Assembly (NCBI GenBank): GCA_902547315.1
Contig: CACCND010000001.1
Coordinates: 171,170 to 235,169, forward strand
Direction of reading: 5' to 3'
Origin: an uncultured Pelagibacteraceae bacterium
Lineage (GTDB): Bacteria > Pseudomonadota > Alphaproteobacteria > Pelagibacterales > AG-422-B15
Length of the DNA stretch: 64,000 bases
Below the pieces are notes generated by a model that was given only the letters and a program-made list of their open reading frames with translations, searched no databases and was not told the origin of the DNA. Both the position numbers and the translations under genes were made by a program. Positions 1 to 11,841 of this stretch are shown here, piece by piece (positions within the stretch are counted from its first letter, which is position 1; the number at the start of each line of letters is the position of its first letter).

Positions 1-326
1 TGAATTAAATTTACAGCTGCCTGGGATATACCCCACATTTTCTGAGCCAGACCAATTCCATATTTTTTTTCTATAAGCTCAATTCCCCATGATACATCAT
101 TCCAAATTTGTCCACCATTACGTCCAGAGGCACCCCAACCAAATAAATTTTCTTCAATTAAGATAACTTTTAAGCCCTTTTTAGCGCACTCGATTGCAGT
201 TGATATACCAGAGAATCCACCTCCAATTATACAAACATCACATTCATGGTCATCCATCAAGACAGGGTAAGTTTTTTTTCCATCTTTTAGAAATGCTGCA
301 TAATAGCTATCTGGATATTCAACCAT
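1..326 (-). CDS. FAD-dependent oxidoreductase, PuuB-like (N-terminal part)
   Basis: Partial gene running off the left edge; about 108 N-terminal residues are visible. After a short lead with a YPDSYYAA segment comes a dinucleotide-binding fold (DVCIIGGGFSG, residues 30-40) ending in an acidic residue pair at the end of strand two, which suits FAD, then GWGASGRNGGQ (residues 63-73). The glycine-rich SGRNGGQ block just after the Rossmann motif is typical of gamma-glutamylputrescine oxidase and related DAO-family amine oxidases. The ATG at 326 lies 2 bases beyond the rodA stop, so it may be the last gene of the mre/mrd transcript, although its job looks unrelated to shape. Substrate cannot be told from this fragment. 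Confidence 0.8.
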   Translation of the reverse strand, partial: MVEYPDSYYAAFLKDGKKTYPVLMDDHECDVCIIGGGFSGISTAIECAKKGLKVILIEENLFGWGASGRNGGQIWNDVSWGIELIEKKYGIGLAQKMWGISQAAVNLI

Positions 327-328
327 AA

Positions 329-1456
329 CTAAAAATTTGTTTTTTCCAAAATTATATTTTTATTAAGATTACAATTAATCAATAATCCAAAACCAAACAT
401 GACAGCCATCATGGAACTCCCGCCATAAGATATGAATGGTAATGGAACGCCTACAACTGGTAATAATCCTGTTACCATACCAATATTAACAAAAACATAT
501 ATGAAAAAGACAGTGCTTACACCTAGAGATGCCAGTTTACTAAATAAACTCTTATTCATTAGTGAAATTCTGATTGAAATAAAAATAATAAAAGCATAGG
601 TAATCAAAACAAAAAAAGTGCCAATTAAACCAAATTCCTCGCCAAGCATTGTGAAAATAAAGTCTGTTTGCATTTCAGGTAAAAAATTAAGGTGACTTTG
701 TGTTCCCTCCATAAAACCTTTGCCGGTAAAACCACCTGAACCGAGAGCAATTTTTGACTGCATTATATGATATCCATTTCCCAGTGGATCCCTTTCAGGA
801 TAAAAAAATGTAAGTACTCTATCTTTTTGATAATCTTTTAAATATTGCCACATTAATGGCAATGATGCAAAAATAGATAATAAACCAATTAAAAAAAATT
901 TGTAGTTAAGACCAGATAACCAAAAAATACTAATACCTCCAAGCAAAATAATAATTGCAGTACCCAGATCTGGTTGCGATATAACAAGCATAACTGGAAC
1001 CATTGTAATCAGTATAGGGATGATTAATTTAGTAATAATATTTTCCTCGTCATAATTTAATGAATGGAAATATTTTGCTAATACTAATACAAGTGTATAT
1101 TTTACAAATTCTGAAGGCTGTAAACTTATGCCCGCAATACTGATCCATCTAGTCGCACCATTACTTTCTATACCAAATATTGGTACTATGATCAGAGATA
1201 AAATACTTATAAAAAAGATAGTATAAGCAAAGTTAAATACGTACCTAATATCAATTAACGCAATAAAAAGAAAAAGAATTATACTCAAAATAAATCGTTG
1301 CAGGTGCTTTAATGGCCACCCATCAAACTCACCGCCAGAAATACTAAACATTCCAACTAAACCTATTCCAAATAAAATTAAAATAGAAAAAACTAAAAAA
1401 TAGTTGATGTTTAATATTTTTTTTGTAAATGAAAAGTTTGCCTTATTGCTATACAT
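329..1456 (-). CDS. rodA: Peptidoglycan glycosyltransferase RodA (MrdB)
   Basis: SEDS-family polytopic membrane enzyme that polymerises lipid II into glycan strands of the lateral wall, working with PBP2. At 375 residues it has the usual length and about ten hydrophobic segments. The family loop is clear: RWISIAGISLQPSEFVK near residue 105, then a long periplasmic segment with PERDPLGNGYHIMQSKIALG and NFLPEMQTDFIFTMLGEE, and the PLPFISYGGSS block near the C-terminus. Its start overlaps the end of mrdA by 8 bases, so the pair is translated together. The second SEDS gene of the window (34328-35440) sits in the dcw cluster and is FtsW; position and partner separate the two. Confidence 0.95.
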   Translation of the reverse strand: MYSNKANFSFTKKILNINYFLVFSILILFGIGLVGMFSISGGEFDGWPLKHLQRFILSIILFLFIALIDIRYVFNFAYTIFFISILSLIIVPIFGIESNGATRWISIAGISLQPSEFVKYTLVLVLAKYFHSLNYDEENIITKLIIPILITMVPVMLVISQPDLGTAIIILLGGISIFWLSGLNYKFFLIGLLSIFASLPLMWQYLKDYQKDRVLTFFYPERDPLGNGYHIMQSKIALGSGGFTGKGFMEGTQSHLNFLPEMQTDFIFTMLGEEFGLIGTFFVLITYAFIIFISIRISLMNKSLFSKLASLGVSTVFFIYVFVNIGMVTGLLPVVGVPLPFISYGGSSMMAVMFGFGLLINCNLNKNIILEKTNF

Positions 1457-3320
1457 TAAATATATCGTTTCTTTTTAAGTTAAGTTTTTTTTCAAATAAA
1501 AAATCAAATATTTTAGCTGCAATTGGAGCAGCGACTCTAGAGCCGCTACCTCCATGCTCTAAGATTACAGAAACTACATATTTAGGATCTTTAATTGGCC
1601 CATAGCCAACAAAAAGACCATGATCTCTTTTTTCCCAAGGAAGTTGTTCATTTTTTAATAACCCCTCTTCACGTTCACTTAAAGTAATAACCCTTACTTG
1701 AGATGTACCAGTTTTACCTGCCATTTTATTTTCACCAATTATTCTTGAACTATAGGATGTTCCACCTTGTAAATTAGTGGCATCGATTAGGGCCTGTTTA
1801 ATAATTTGCAAATGTCTCGGGTCTGATATTATTCTTTGCGCAAACATATCATTATTTTTTTGACCTAAATTAATTTTAGGTTCTAATTTTTTTCCACCAT
1901 TAATTAATTGTGCGTAAGCAAAACCTAACTGAGCGCAAGTAGTTAAAAAATATCCCTGTCCAATACCTGCTGATAACGTCTCACCAACCATCCACGGTGA
2001 GCCTATGTTTTCAATTTTCCAGTCCTTATTAGGAACGATACCATTTTTTTCTTCAGTGAAAATATCAAATACATTTTGCCCAAGTCCAAACCGATTGCAC
2101 ACCTCAGCGATTTTATTGATTCCAACTCTTCGTGATATCTCATAAAAATAAACATCACATGATTCTTTTACTGCTTTATTTAAATTAACTTTTCCATGGC
2201 CTTTTTCTTTCCAGCAATGAAAAGTTTTGTATCCAGTTTCTTGGCTTGTATCAGATATTTTATGTTTTCCAGTACATATAAATTCTTTTTTGTGAGAGAT
2301 TCCTGTTTCTAGAGCTGCAAGAGCGACAAAAGGCTTGATTGTTGAGCCAGGCGGGTAGGTATTAGAAATTGCTTTATTTATAAGCGGTTTGTATCGATCA
2401 TTTAGCAGTGTATTCCATGTATTTTCTGAAATCGAGCTATTAAAAATATTTGGATCATATGAAGGTGAGGAGACTAATGCATTATACTCGCCACTATTTA
2501 CGTTAAGCACAGATACACATCCGCTTCGTTCTTTTAGACATTTATAACAAAAATCTTGAATATCAGAGTCAATTGATAATTGTATATCACGACCTTGTAC
2601 ACTACTGTTTCTATCAAGTTCTCTAATTTCTCTTCCACTTGCGTTAACTTCAATATTTTTACTCCCCAGCTTTCCTCGAAGTGAAACATCCTTAGCTTTT
2701 TCAATGCCTAGCTTTCCAGATTTTGCCGTATTTAATTTAGATAGAGGATTATCGTATTTTTCATTTTCACTAATTGGAGAAATATATCCTATGATATGAG
2801 AAAGCGACTTGCTAATAGGATAGTGTCTTTTGTATCCGATTTGTGGGAAAACGCCATCAACTTTATGAATATTTGCATTAATCTTTGAAAAATCTTCCCA
2901 ACTAATATCCTCAATAACTTTAATAGGCACAAACTTTTTATTAGACTTCACTATTCTGCTTATTTTTGGAATATCAATATCAATTGATGGTACTATATTC
3001 TGTAATAATCTAAGTGATTTAACGACATCAGTTGTTTCTTCTCTAATAATTACTACTTCATACTTTTGTTTATTTACAGCTAGAGACTTTCCTTGTAAGT
3101 CGTATATGACGCCTCTTTCAGGCTCTAAGAGACGATGAGTAATTCGGTTTTTATCAGAGAGGATTTTATAATTATCACTATTGGATACTTGTAAATGTAT
3201 TAGTCTTCCTGCAAGAATAGTAAATATTCCAGCTTTTGCTGCAGTTATAATAGCCGTTCTTCTCGTTACAAGGGCATTAATATCATATTTTTGAAATATA
3301 AATTTATCTAACTTTCGCAT
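1449..3320 (-). CDS. mrdA: Penicillin-binding protein 2 (peptidoglycan transpeptidase)
   Basis: Class B PBP that crosslinks lateral-wall peptidoglycan as the partner of RodA. 623 residues: one N-terminal membrane anchor around residues 22-45, a pedestal domain, then the transpeptidase domain. Catalytic motifs are intact: STIK (Ser326 nucleophile), SCD (386-388) and KTGTS (536-540). The cysteine at the middle position of the SxD motif is worth noting but common in PBP2. It overlaps mreD by 17 bases and rodA by 8, consistent with a single mreBCD-mrdA-rodA transcript. Confidence 0.95.
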   Translation of the reverse strand: MRKLDKFIFQKYDINALVTRRTAIITAAKAGIFTILAGRLIHLQVSNSDNYKILSDKNRITHRLLEPERGVIYDLQGKSLAVNKQKYEVVIIREETTDVVKSLRLLQNIVPSIDIDIPKISRIVKSNKKFVPIKVIEDISWEDFSKINANIHKVDGVFPQIGYKRHYPISKSLSHIIGYISPISENEKYDNPLSKLNTAKSGKLGIEKAKDVSLRGKLGSKNIEVNASGREIRELDRNSSVQGRDIQLSIDSDIQDFCYKCLKERSGCVSVLNVNSGEYNALVSSPSYDPNIFNSSISENTWNTLLNDRYKPLINKAISNTYPPGSTIKPFVALAALETGISHKKEFICTGKHKISDTSQETGYKTFHCWKEKGHGKVNLNKAVKESCDVYFYEISRRVGINKIAEVCNRFGLGQNVFDIFTEEKNGIVPNKDWKIENIGSPWMVGETLSAGIGQGYFLTTCAQLGFAYAQLINGGKKLEPKINLGQKNNDMFAQRIISDPRHLQIIKQALIDATNLQGGTSYSSRIIGENKMAGKTGTSQVRVITLSEREEGLLKNEQLPWEKRDHGLFVGYGPIKDPKYVVSVILEHGGSGSRVAAPIAAKIFDFLFEKKLNLKRNDIFNV

Positions 3321-3789
3321 ATTCTTTCTGTAAAATTAAGTACAAATTATTAATTGGAAAAAATAGTAATGCCATAATAAGAAGAGATAATAACTCAATA
3401 AATATATAACTTTGGGTTTCTAAGGCTAAAAATACATATACAGATCTTATAATACAGTACACGCTCATCGATATAATTAGTACAGCAAACTTAATTGATT
3501 GATAATTAAATACTCCATAAATAGAGATGATATAATTTATCAAATAAAAAAATAAAAAAATTAATCCTGAATATCCCAGCGGAAGACTAATTAATATATC
3601 TTGGTATATTCCCCAAAAAAAAATAGAAATTGGAACAAAAAAATCGTTTTGACCCCAGTTTATTACATAAATTATTAATGCAACAATTAAAGTACAATCA
3701 ACTATTCTGCTAGTAAATATTACATTTAATGAAATGATAAATAAAAAAATTAAATTTAGCATTAAATATTTACCAATTTTTATCAACAT
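3304..3789 (-). CDS. mreD: Rod shape-determining protein MreD
   Basis: Small, very hydrophobic protein (161 residues, about five membrane spans) between mreC and mrdA, the standard position of MreD in the elongasome operon. Motifs are weak in this family; the segment with PISIFFWGIYQDIL and SLPLGYSGLIFLFFYL matches the typical MreD loop before a conserved helix. It connects cytoplasmic MreB filaments with the periplasmic synthases. Identification rests on hydrophobicity, length and context more than on residues. Confidence 0.85.
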   Translation of the reverse strand: MLIKIGKYLMLNLIFLFIISLNVIFTSRIVDCTLIVALIIYVINWGQNDFFVPISIFFWGIYQDILISLPLGYSGLIFLFFYLINYIISIYGVFNYQSIKFAVLIISMSVYCIIRSVYVFLALETQSYIFIELLSLLIMALLFFPINNLYLILQKEYAKVR

Positions 3790-3792
3790 ATT

Positions 3793-4632
3793 TTAGCTTT
3801 CACTTAATATTTCGTACTCGATCAATCTTACGTGAGACAATTTCTCAAAGTCTTCGAAAAGTTCAACTTCTAGTCTATTTGAGTACTTATTCACAATTTG
3901 CCCAATTAATATATTTGGCGGAAATATACCGCCTTTGCCTGAAGAAGAGACAAGGTCGCCAATGCTAACTCTTTCTATTTCATCAACAAACTGAATGATT
4001 GGGTTTTCTGGACCCTGTCCGATAAGAATTCCTTGAAAATCATTCCCTGATATATTTACTGGTGACCTACTATTAATATTATTTATTAAAAGTACTCGTG
4101 CAATGTTATTACTTACTGAGGAAACCCTGCCAACTAACCCATTTGATCCAATAACAGGCATATCTAAATATACATTATCTTTATTTCCTGCATTTATTAT
4201 TAATGTGCTATTAAATTTTTTTGAAAAATCTGCAACTACTCTAGATGTGATGAAATTGTAATCTATATCTTTTGATACATTTAATAGCTTTTCATACTCA
4301 GCAATTTTTAGTTTTAATGTCATCATTTCCTGAAAACTAACGGAGTCTAAAAATTGTTTTGACTTAAATTGTTTATTCTCGCTATAAATATTTTTTAAAT
4401 CTTTAATACTATCAACGCCATTTTTTATTATCTGAACAGGGTAAGATACAGTAGTTGATAGACTGTAGATTACTGCTTCGCTTTTAGCCCTGATATTTTG
4501 ATTAAGACCAATATTTTTATTTTTAGAAATAAAAAATAATATTACTAGTATTATTAATACTATTGATATTGCTATGGGAGTATTTTTTTGCCCTTTAAAA
4601 CGCTTAAATCGAGAATTTCCTAAAACCCTCAC
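3793..4632 (-). CDS. mreC: Rod shape-determining protein MreC
   Basis: Elongasome scaffold of 279 residues: short cytoplasmic basic tail, one membrane helix (about residues 20-37), a coiled-coil stretch (about 70-120) and two beta-barrel domains. The core MreC motifs are visible: VINAGNKDNVYLDMPVIG and GLVGRVSSV in the first barrel and the SSGKGGIFPPNILIG segment in the second. Lies 21 bases after mreB and 3 bases before mreD. Confidence 0.93.
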   Translation of the reverse strand: MRVLGNSRFKRFKGQKNTPIAISIVLIILVILFFISKNKNIGLNQNIRAKSEAVIYSLSTTVSYPVQIIKNGVDSIKDLKNIYSENKQFKSKQFLDSVSFQEMMTLKLKIAEYEKLLNVSKDIDYNFITSRVVADFSKKFNSTLIINAGNKDNVYLDMPVIGSNGLVGRVSSVSNNIARVLLINNINSRSPVNISGNDFQGILIGQGPENPIIQFVDEIERVSIGDLVSSSGKGGIFPPNILIGQIVNKYSNRLEVELFEDFEKLSHVRLIEYEILSES

Positions 4633-4653
4633 ATTAATTCCTTAAGTCGCTAA

Positions 4654-5712
<1,059 letters not shown>

Positions 5713-7263
5713 TTAGAGACCAGTCATTGTGGCTGGTGCAGATTTTTCTCTTTTAACTAATAATTTATTTAATGCATTAATATACGCTTTTGCTGAAGCT
5801 ACTAAAGTATCTGTATCAGCTCCAAGACCAACAACAGTTTTTCCATTTTCAGACAATCTTACAGAAACTTCTGCTTGAGCGTCTGTTCCTTCAGTTACGG
5901 CATGAACTTGGTATAATAATAATTTTCCTTTATGAGGCACAAGTTGACTTAAACCATTAAAGATCGCATCAACAGGCCCATCTCCGGTTGAAGTTACTGC
6001 CTTAGGATTATCATCAATCAGAAGATTTATTTCAGCTTTTTGAGGACCTTTTGTTCCTGCAACAACTTGCAAATCTTGAAGTAAAATAGAGTCATTAACT
6101 CTAATTACATGATCATCAATAATCGCAATAATATCCTCATCATAAACATTTTTCTTTTTATCAGCTAGATTTTTGAAATTTTCAAAAGCCTCTTCAATTA
6201 TATTGTCATTGATTGAGTAACCTAATTCAATTATTTTTTGCTTGAATGCATGCCTACCAGAATGCTTACCCATTACCAAGTTTGACTCAGAAACACCTAC
6301 ACTTTCCGGGGTCATAATCTCGTAAGTTTTATTATTTTTTAACATTCCATCCTGATGAATACCTGCTTCATGTGCAAATGCATTCTTTCCGACAATAGCT
6401 TTATTAAATTGTACTGGAAAGCCAGTCACTGTCGAAACAAGCTTTGAGGTCTTTGTTAATTTTTCAGTCTGTATATTCGTTTGAAAAGGCATCATGTCAT
6501 TTCTTGTTCTAATCGCCATGACAACTTCTTCCATTGCAGCGTTACCGGCTCTTTCACCCAAACCATTAATTGTGCACTCAATTTGCCTTGCTCCAGCTCT
6601 CACGCCTGCAAGGGAATTTGCTACCGCTAATCCAAGGTCATTATGACAATGTGTTGAGATTGTAACCTTATCAATATTAGGCACATTATTCGTTAAATAA
6701 TTAATTATGTTTGTAAATTCATCAGGAATTGAGTATCCCACTGTATCTGGAATATTTATTGTAGATGCGCCATTTTTAATTGCAGCTTCTACAGTTCTAC
6801 ACATAAAATCCAAATCTGTTCTCGTGCCATCTTCACAAGACCATTCAACATCGTCACATAGATTTCTGGCAAAAGCTACACTATCAATTACCTTCTGATA
6901 AACTTGATCAGAATTCAATTGTAATTTGTGTTTCATGTGAAGTTCACTTGTTGATATAAATGTATGAATTCTTGGAGCAGTTGCATTTTTGAGAGCGTCC
7001 GCAGCAGTTTGAATATCTTTTTTTGAAGCTCTACTCAAAGCACATATTGATGAGTTTTTAATTTTTTTTGATATTTCAGATACTGCTTCATAGTCTCCTT
7101 TTGATGCTGCTGGAAAACCAGCTTCGATAATATCTACTTTCAAATCTTCAAGAGCTTCAGCAATTTTTAATTTTTCTTCAATATTCATCGAAGCTCCAGG
7201 AGACTGCTCTCCATCTCTTAATGTAGTGTCAAAAATCTTTATATAATTGCTATCTTCGTTCAT
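5713..7263 (-). CDS. leuA: 2-isopropylmalate synthase
   Basis: Condenses acetyl-CoA with 2-oxoisovalerate, the first committed step of leucine synthesis. 516 residues, full bacterial length: TIM barrel with FDTTLRDGEQSPG (11-23) and the metal-binding STHCHNDLG block, then a C-terminal LeuA regulatory domain (about 390-500) that normally gives leucine feedback inhibition. A good Shine-Dalgarno (AAGAGG) precedes the ATG. Upstream lies a candidate leucine leader peptide with hairpins, while downstream mreB follows after 18 bases. Confidence 0.96.
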   Translation of the reverse strand: MNEDSNYIKIFDTTLRDGEQSPGASMNIEEKLKIAEALEDLKVDIIEAGFPAASKGDYEAVSEISKKIKNSSICALSRASKKDIQTAADALKNATAPRIHTFISTSELHMKHKLQLNSDQVYQKVIDSVAFARNLCDDVEWSCEDGTRTDLDFMCRTVEAAIKNGASTINIPDTVGYSIPDEFTNIINYLTNNVPNIDKVTISTHCHNDLGLAVANSLAGVRAGARQIECTINGLGERAGNAAMEEVVMAIRTRNDMMPFQTNIQTEKLTKTSKLVSTVTGFPVQFNKAIVGKNAFAHEAGIHQDGMLKNNKTYEIMTPESVGVSESNLVMGKHSGRHAFKQKIIELGYSINDNIIEEAFENFKNLADKKKNVYDEDIIAIIDDHVIRVNDSILLQDLQVVAGTKGPQKAEINLLIDDNPKAVTSTGDGPVDAIFNGLSQLVPHKGKLLLYQVHAVTEGTDAQAEVSVRLSENGKTVVGLGADTDTLVASAKAYINALNKLLVKREKSAPATMTGL

Positions 7264-7307
7264 CTCTTATCCTCTTAATAAAATTAAATTGTGTTAAAAT
7301 TAAGTAC

Positions 7308-7357
7308 CCCCTGCAGTAATGTTATATTACCCAGGGGCTGCTAAGCAGATTTAGCAG
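7308..7357 (-). promoter_or_regulatory. Paired hairpins of a candidate leu attenuator
   Basis: Two hairpins abut each other between the leader peptide and leuA. Reading the minus strand, the first is CTGCTAA / TTAGCAG (7 bp, 6-nt loop, 7357-7338) and contains the leader stop codon. The second is CCCCTG-GTAAT / ATTAC-CAGGGG (11 bp with a small internal loop, 7337-7308). The second has terminator-like GC strength in an AT-rich region, but what follows is only a broken U tract. I could not see a clear mutually exclusive antiterminator pairing, so the mechanism is inferred. Confidence 0.55.
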
Positions 7358-7386
7358 CAATAGAGTGTGAGAAGTGCTTTTCTCAT
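7351..7386 (-). CDS. Candidate leucine leader peptide (11 aa)
   Basis: A short ORF, MRKALLTLYCC, ends inside the first hairpin of the leuA leader. Three of eleven residues are leucine, encoded CTT, CTC and CTC, codons that are uncommon in this TTA-rich region, and they sit just ahead of the hairpin. That is the layout of an attenuator leader peptide: a ribosome slowed at the leucine codons would alter folding downstream. No clear Shine-Dalgarno is visible. Position, leucine content and hairpins support the call; translation is not shown. Confidence 0.55.
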   Translation of the reverse strand: MRKALLTLYCC

Positions 7387-7465
7387 TTGATTTAGTTTTA
7401 AAATTTTTGTTCGACCTTATCACTTTGTTTTATAGCACTTACTAAGTTTTAGAGATTAATCGATA

Positions 7466-7492
7466 ATTATACGAAAATTCTTTATTTTTCAA
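7466..7492 (-). promoter_or_regulatory. Candidate promoter for the leuA leader transcript
   Basis: On the minus strand a perfect TATAAT (7471-7466) is preceded by TTGAAA (7492-7487) with a 15-base spacer, slightly short for sigma-70. A start near 7459 would give a leader of about 195 nt containing the leucine leader peptide and hairpins before the leuA ATG at 7263. Confidence 0.5.
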
Positions 7493-7559
7493 CGAATTAG
7501 TAAAAAAACTTAATTTTTTGCCACAAATCTAGGAAATTGCTAACTTAAATTTTAAGAAA

Positions 7560-8588
<1,029 letters not shown>

Positions 8589-9095
8589 TTACATCTTTTC
8601 TGTTCCACGTGCAATAGCTACTACACCAGTTCTGGACACTTCGGAGAGACCTAATGGCTTCATTAAATCAATAAAAGCGTCAATTTTTCTTGGGGAACCG
8701 TTCAATTCGAAGACAAAAGAGTCATGTGTTGTATCGATAACTTTGGCTCTGAATACATCAGATAATCGCATTGATTCCACTCTTTTTTCTCCAGTTGAAA
8801 CAATTTTAACTAAAGCCATTTCTCTCTCAATACCCTGTTTCTCAAATGTGACATTTACTGCTCTTTTTACAGGTACAATTCTCTGTAATTGGCTAATCAT
8901 TTTATTTACAGTTTCTTCTGTACCTGGAGCTACAATTGTAATCCTCGAGATATGTTTTTCTGCATCTACTTCAGCAACCGTAAGACTATCAATGTTATAA
9001 CCTCTTCCTGAGATTAAACCTATTACTCGCGCGAGAACGCCTGGCTCATTATCAACAAGAACTGATACTGTATGTTTTGAAATTAATTCACTCAT
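8589..9095 (-). CDS. ilvH: Acetolactate synthase small (regulatory) subunit
   Basis: Regulatory subunit giving valine feedback to the IlvB catalytic subunit. 168 residues: an ACT domain at about 8-85 (HTVSVLVDNEPGVLARVIGL, then GRGYNIDSLTVAEVD) followed by the C-terminal ALS_ss domain with VSRTGVVAIARG at the end. It overlaps ilvB by one base (TAATG), which usually means coupled translation and equal subunit ratios. Confidence 0.95.
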   Translation of the reverse strand: MSELISKHTVSVLVDNEPGVLARVIGLISGRGYNIDSLTVAEVDAEKHISRITIVAPGTEETVNKMISQLQRIVPVKRAVNVTFEKQGIEREMALVKIVSTGEKRVESMRLSDVFRAKVIDTTHDSFVFELNGSPRKIDAFIDLMKPLGLSEVSRTGVVAIARGTEKM

Positions 9096-10864
9096 TATAC
9101 TAATACTTTTCCTTCATCTGAGATCTCTTCTTTTTCTGTTTCATCGCCAAGTAACATTTCATTATGTGCCTTACCAGATGGTATCATTGGAAAAACATTT
9201 TCGTTTTCATCAACTACACAGTCAAAAATTACAGGACCTTCATGATCAATCATTTCTTTTATTGCCTTATCCAGTTCACCAGGACTTTGGGCTCTCACGC
9301 CCTTTGCACCGTAAGCTTCAGCGAGCTTTACAAAATCAGGTAAAGCATCTGTGTAGCTGTGAGAGTATCTTTTGTCGTGAAGAAGTTCTTGCCACTGCCT
9401 TACCATTCCCATGTATTGATTATTAATAATAAAAATTTTTACAGGCAGTTTGTGTTGAATGGCAGTCGACATTTCTTGTATACACATCAATATTGAAGCT
9501 TCTCCCGCAATATCAATTACGAGTTTATCAGGATGAGCAACTTGAGCCCCTATCGCTGCAGGCAAACCAAAGCCCATAGTACCTAAACCTCCAGATGTAA
9601 TCCACCTATTAGGTCTATTGAACTTATAATATTGCGCAGCCCACATTTGATGCTGACCTACCTCAGTGGTTACAAAGACGTCTTGTTCTTTGGTAAGTTC
9701 ATACAGTCTTTGTATTGCATACTGAGGCTTTATCGTTTTTTCATCTTTATTAAACCCTAATGAATCTACTTCTTTCCATTTATCTATTTGTTTCCACCAA
9801 TCTTTGACCTGAGATTTATTAACTTTATAAACTTTTGATTTCCACAGCTTAATAGCATCTTCAAGTACATGAGCTACATCACCAACAAGAGCAACATCTA
9901 CATCTACAACTTTATTAATTGAAGATGGATCAATATCTATATGAATTTTTTTTGAATTTGGAGAAAACTCATCAATTTTTCCAGTAATTCTGTCATCAAA
10001 TCGTGCACCAATATTTATCATCAAGTCACATTTATTCATGGCCATGTTAGCTTCGTACGTACCGTGCATGCCCAACATCCCAACAAACTGTGTATCATCA
10101 CCCGGAAATGCTCCAAGACCTTGCAGAGTAGATGTAATTGGAAAACTGGTGAGACGAACAAACTCTCTTAGAAGTTGAACGGCTGCATTTCCTGAATTGA
10201 TAACTCCCCCACCAGTATAAAAGATTGGCTTTTCAGCTTCTGAAATTAACTTTAATGCATCATCAATACTATCAATATTGGCTTTTAATTTTGGTCTATA
10301 GGACTTGTGTTTTATTGTATCTGGTCCAATGTATGTTCCAGTTTGGAATTGAATATCTTTTGGTATATCTACAAGAACAGGTCCAGGTCTACCGCTTGAA
10401 GCCACATAAAAAGCTTCGTGCATAATTCGAGATAAGTCGTTTATATCTTTGACTAGCCAATTATGCTTAGTACACGGGCGCGTAATGCCAACTGCGTCAC
10501 ATTCCTGAAAAGCATCTGTTCCAATTAAGTGCGTAGGAACTTGTCCACTAATACAAACAAGTGGAATTGAGTCCATCATGGCATCAGTTAATCCAGTCAC
10601 TGCATTAGTAACTCCAGGGCCAGAAGTAACTAACATTACTCCAACTTTACCACTCGACCTTGCATATCCCTCAGCGGCATGAGATGCACCTTGTTCGTGC
10701 CTAACTAAAAAATGACGAATTTGGTGGTTAGTATCCTTAGCTTTTGCTAATTCGTCATATATTGGTAAAACTGCACCACCCGGATAGCCAAATATCGTAT
10801 CAACTTTTTGGTCTTCCAAGGCCTTCAGAACCATTTGCGCGCCAGTCATTTGCATATTTACCAT
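9095..10864 (-). CDS. ilvB: Acetolactate synthase large (catalytic) subunit
   Basis: ThDP- and FAD-dependent enzyme joining two pyruvates, or pyruvate and 2-oxobutyrate, in branched-chain amino acid synthesis. 589 residues with the three-domain ThDP fold: [14 protein letters not shown] and the [15 protein letters not shown] segment holding the catalytic glutamate near residue 56, a central FAD-binding domain, and the C-terminal ThDP domain with [11 protein letters not shown] and [12 protein letters not shown]. Several Met codons lie at the N-terminus (residues 1, 4, 6), so the exact start is uncertain by a few residues. Confidence 0.96.
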   Translation of the reverse strand: MVNMQMTGAQMVLKALEDQKVDTIFGYPGGAVLPIYDELAKAKDTNHQIRHFLVRHEQGASHAAEGYARSSGKVGVMLVTSGPGVTNAVTGLTDAMMDSIPLVCISGQVPTHLIGTDAFQECDAVGITRPCTKHNWLVKDINDLSRIMHEAFYVASSGRPGPVLVDIPKDIQFQTGTYIGPDTIKHKSYRPKLKANIDSIDDALKLISEAEKPIFYTGGGVINSGNAAVQLLREFVRLTSFPITSTLQGLGAFPGDDTQFVGMLGMHGTYEANMAMNKCDLMINIGARFDDRITGKIDEFSPNSKKIHIDIDPSSINKVVDVDVALVGDVAHVLEDAIKLWKSKVYKVNKSQVKDWWKQIDKWKEVDSLGFNKDEKTIKPQYAIQRLYELTKEQDVFVTTEVGQHQMWAAQYYKFNRPNRWITSGGLGTMGFGLPAAIGAQVAHPDKLVIDIAGEASILMCIQEMSTAIQHKLPVKIFIINNQYMGMVRQWQELLHDKRYSHSYTDALPDFVKLAEAYGAKGVRAQSPGELDKAIKEMIDHEGPVIFDCVVDENENVFPMIPSGKAHNEMLLGDETEKEEISDEGKVLV

Positions 10865-10890
10865 AACTTTTACCCCTAATAAGAAATGTC

Positions 10891-10919
10891 GTTTTATGGA
10901 GATTTACTTAATAAGTCAA
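10891..10919 (-). promoter_or_regulatory. Candidate promoter of ilvBHC
   Basis: In the 93-base miaA-ilvB gap the minus strand carries TTGACT (10919-10914), a 17-base spacer and TAAAAC (10896-10891), giving a start about 20 bases ahead of the ilvB ATG. Just upstream an 8-bp AT stem (CAAATATT / AATATTTG) could act as a weak terminator for miaA. The -35 is good, the -10 poor. Confidence 0.4.
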
Positions 10920-10957
10920 ATATTTTAAATATTTGAAAAGAATATTTTATATATGGT

Positions 10958-11836
10958 TTATAAATATTTCTTAAAATTAACATTTTGAGTAATATTATTA
11001 CCTTTTATCCATGTGTCCTGTCTTTTAATATAGTTTCTTGTGTTTTTTTTCATGATACTCTTCGCCTCATCTAAACTGATTTTTCCGTCAATAAAGCTTT
11101 TTATTTCACGAACTCCAATTGCCTTCATAACTGACAATTCAGAACTATAGTTTTTCTCAATTAAAGATTGAACCTCGGCAACCGCGCCATTTATAAACAT
11201 ATTTTCTACTCGTTGCTCAGCTGACTTATAAAGCTCCTCACGTAAATTGCCAGTTACAATCAATCTGTAGTTTACGTTATCAATTTTTTTGTATGGATTA
11301 AGTTGCCATTCTTCTAAAACTTTTCCAGTCTGAAGCCATAATGAGTAGCTGCGTATTATTCTTTGTTTATCATTTGAATTTATTTTTGTGCTTGAATATC
11401 TAGTTAAGATTTTTTTATACAAATGATCAAGTCCCTTAGTTTCTAAATCCATTTGCGCTTGTTCTCCGATATTTTTCTCTATAGAGGGAATTTCTGAAAG
11501 TCCATGCATCAAGGCCTTTAAATATAAACCTGTTCCACCTACAACAATTGGAAGCAACTTATTATTAAAACAGTTATTAATTTCATGCTCTGCTTTTTCT
11601 AGCCAAAAAGCAGCTGAGCAAATTTCACTTCCGTTAAGTATTCCATAGAGGCGATGGTCGTATTTTTTGCATATCTCATCGTCTGGTCTATCAGTTAGTA
11701 TCTTTAGATCTCTGTATACCTGTAAACTATCAAAATTAATTATTACAGATTTTTGATTAGACGCAATTTGAGTTGCAAGCTTTGATTTTCCACTTGCAGT
11801 GGGACCAAAGATAACCAGTATGTCCCTTTTTTTCAT
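10958..11836 (-). CDS. miaA: tRNA dimethylallyltransferase MiaA
   Basis: Transfers the dimethylallyl group to A37 of tRNAs reading UNN codons. 292 residues, a slightly short MiaA: P-loop GPTASGKS (10-17), the QVYRDLKILTDRP segment that binds substrate, VVGGTGLYLKAL, and a C-terminal region with the R-x-Y-x-KRQ-x-TW element (RNYIKRQDTW). The C-terminus is brief after that element. Five bases downstream of degP. Confidence 0.95.
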   Translation of the reverse strand: MKKRDILVIFGPTASGKSKLATQIASNQKSVIINFDSLQVYRDLKILTDRPDDEICKKYDHRLYGILNGSEICSAAFWLEKAEHEINNCFNNKLLPIVVGGTGLYLKALMHGLSEIPSIEKNIGEQAQMDLETKGLDHLYKKILTRYSSTKINSNDKQRIIRSYSLWLQTGKVLEEWQLNPYKKIDNVNYRLIVTGNLREELYKSAEQRVENMFINGAVAEVQSLIEKNYSSELSVMKAIGVREIKSFIDGKISLDEAKSIMKKNTRNYIKRQDTWIKGNNITQNVNFKKYL

Positions 11837-11841
11837 TTTAA

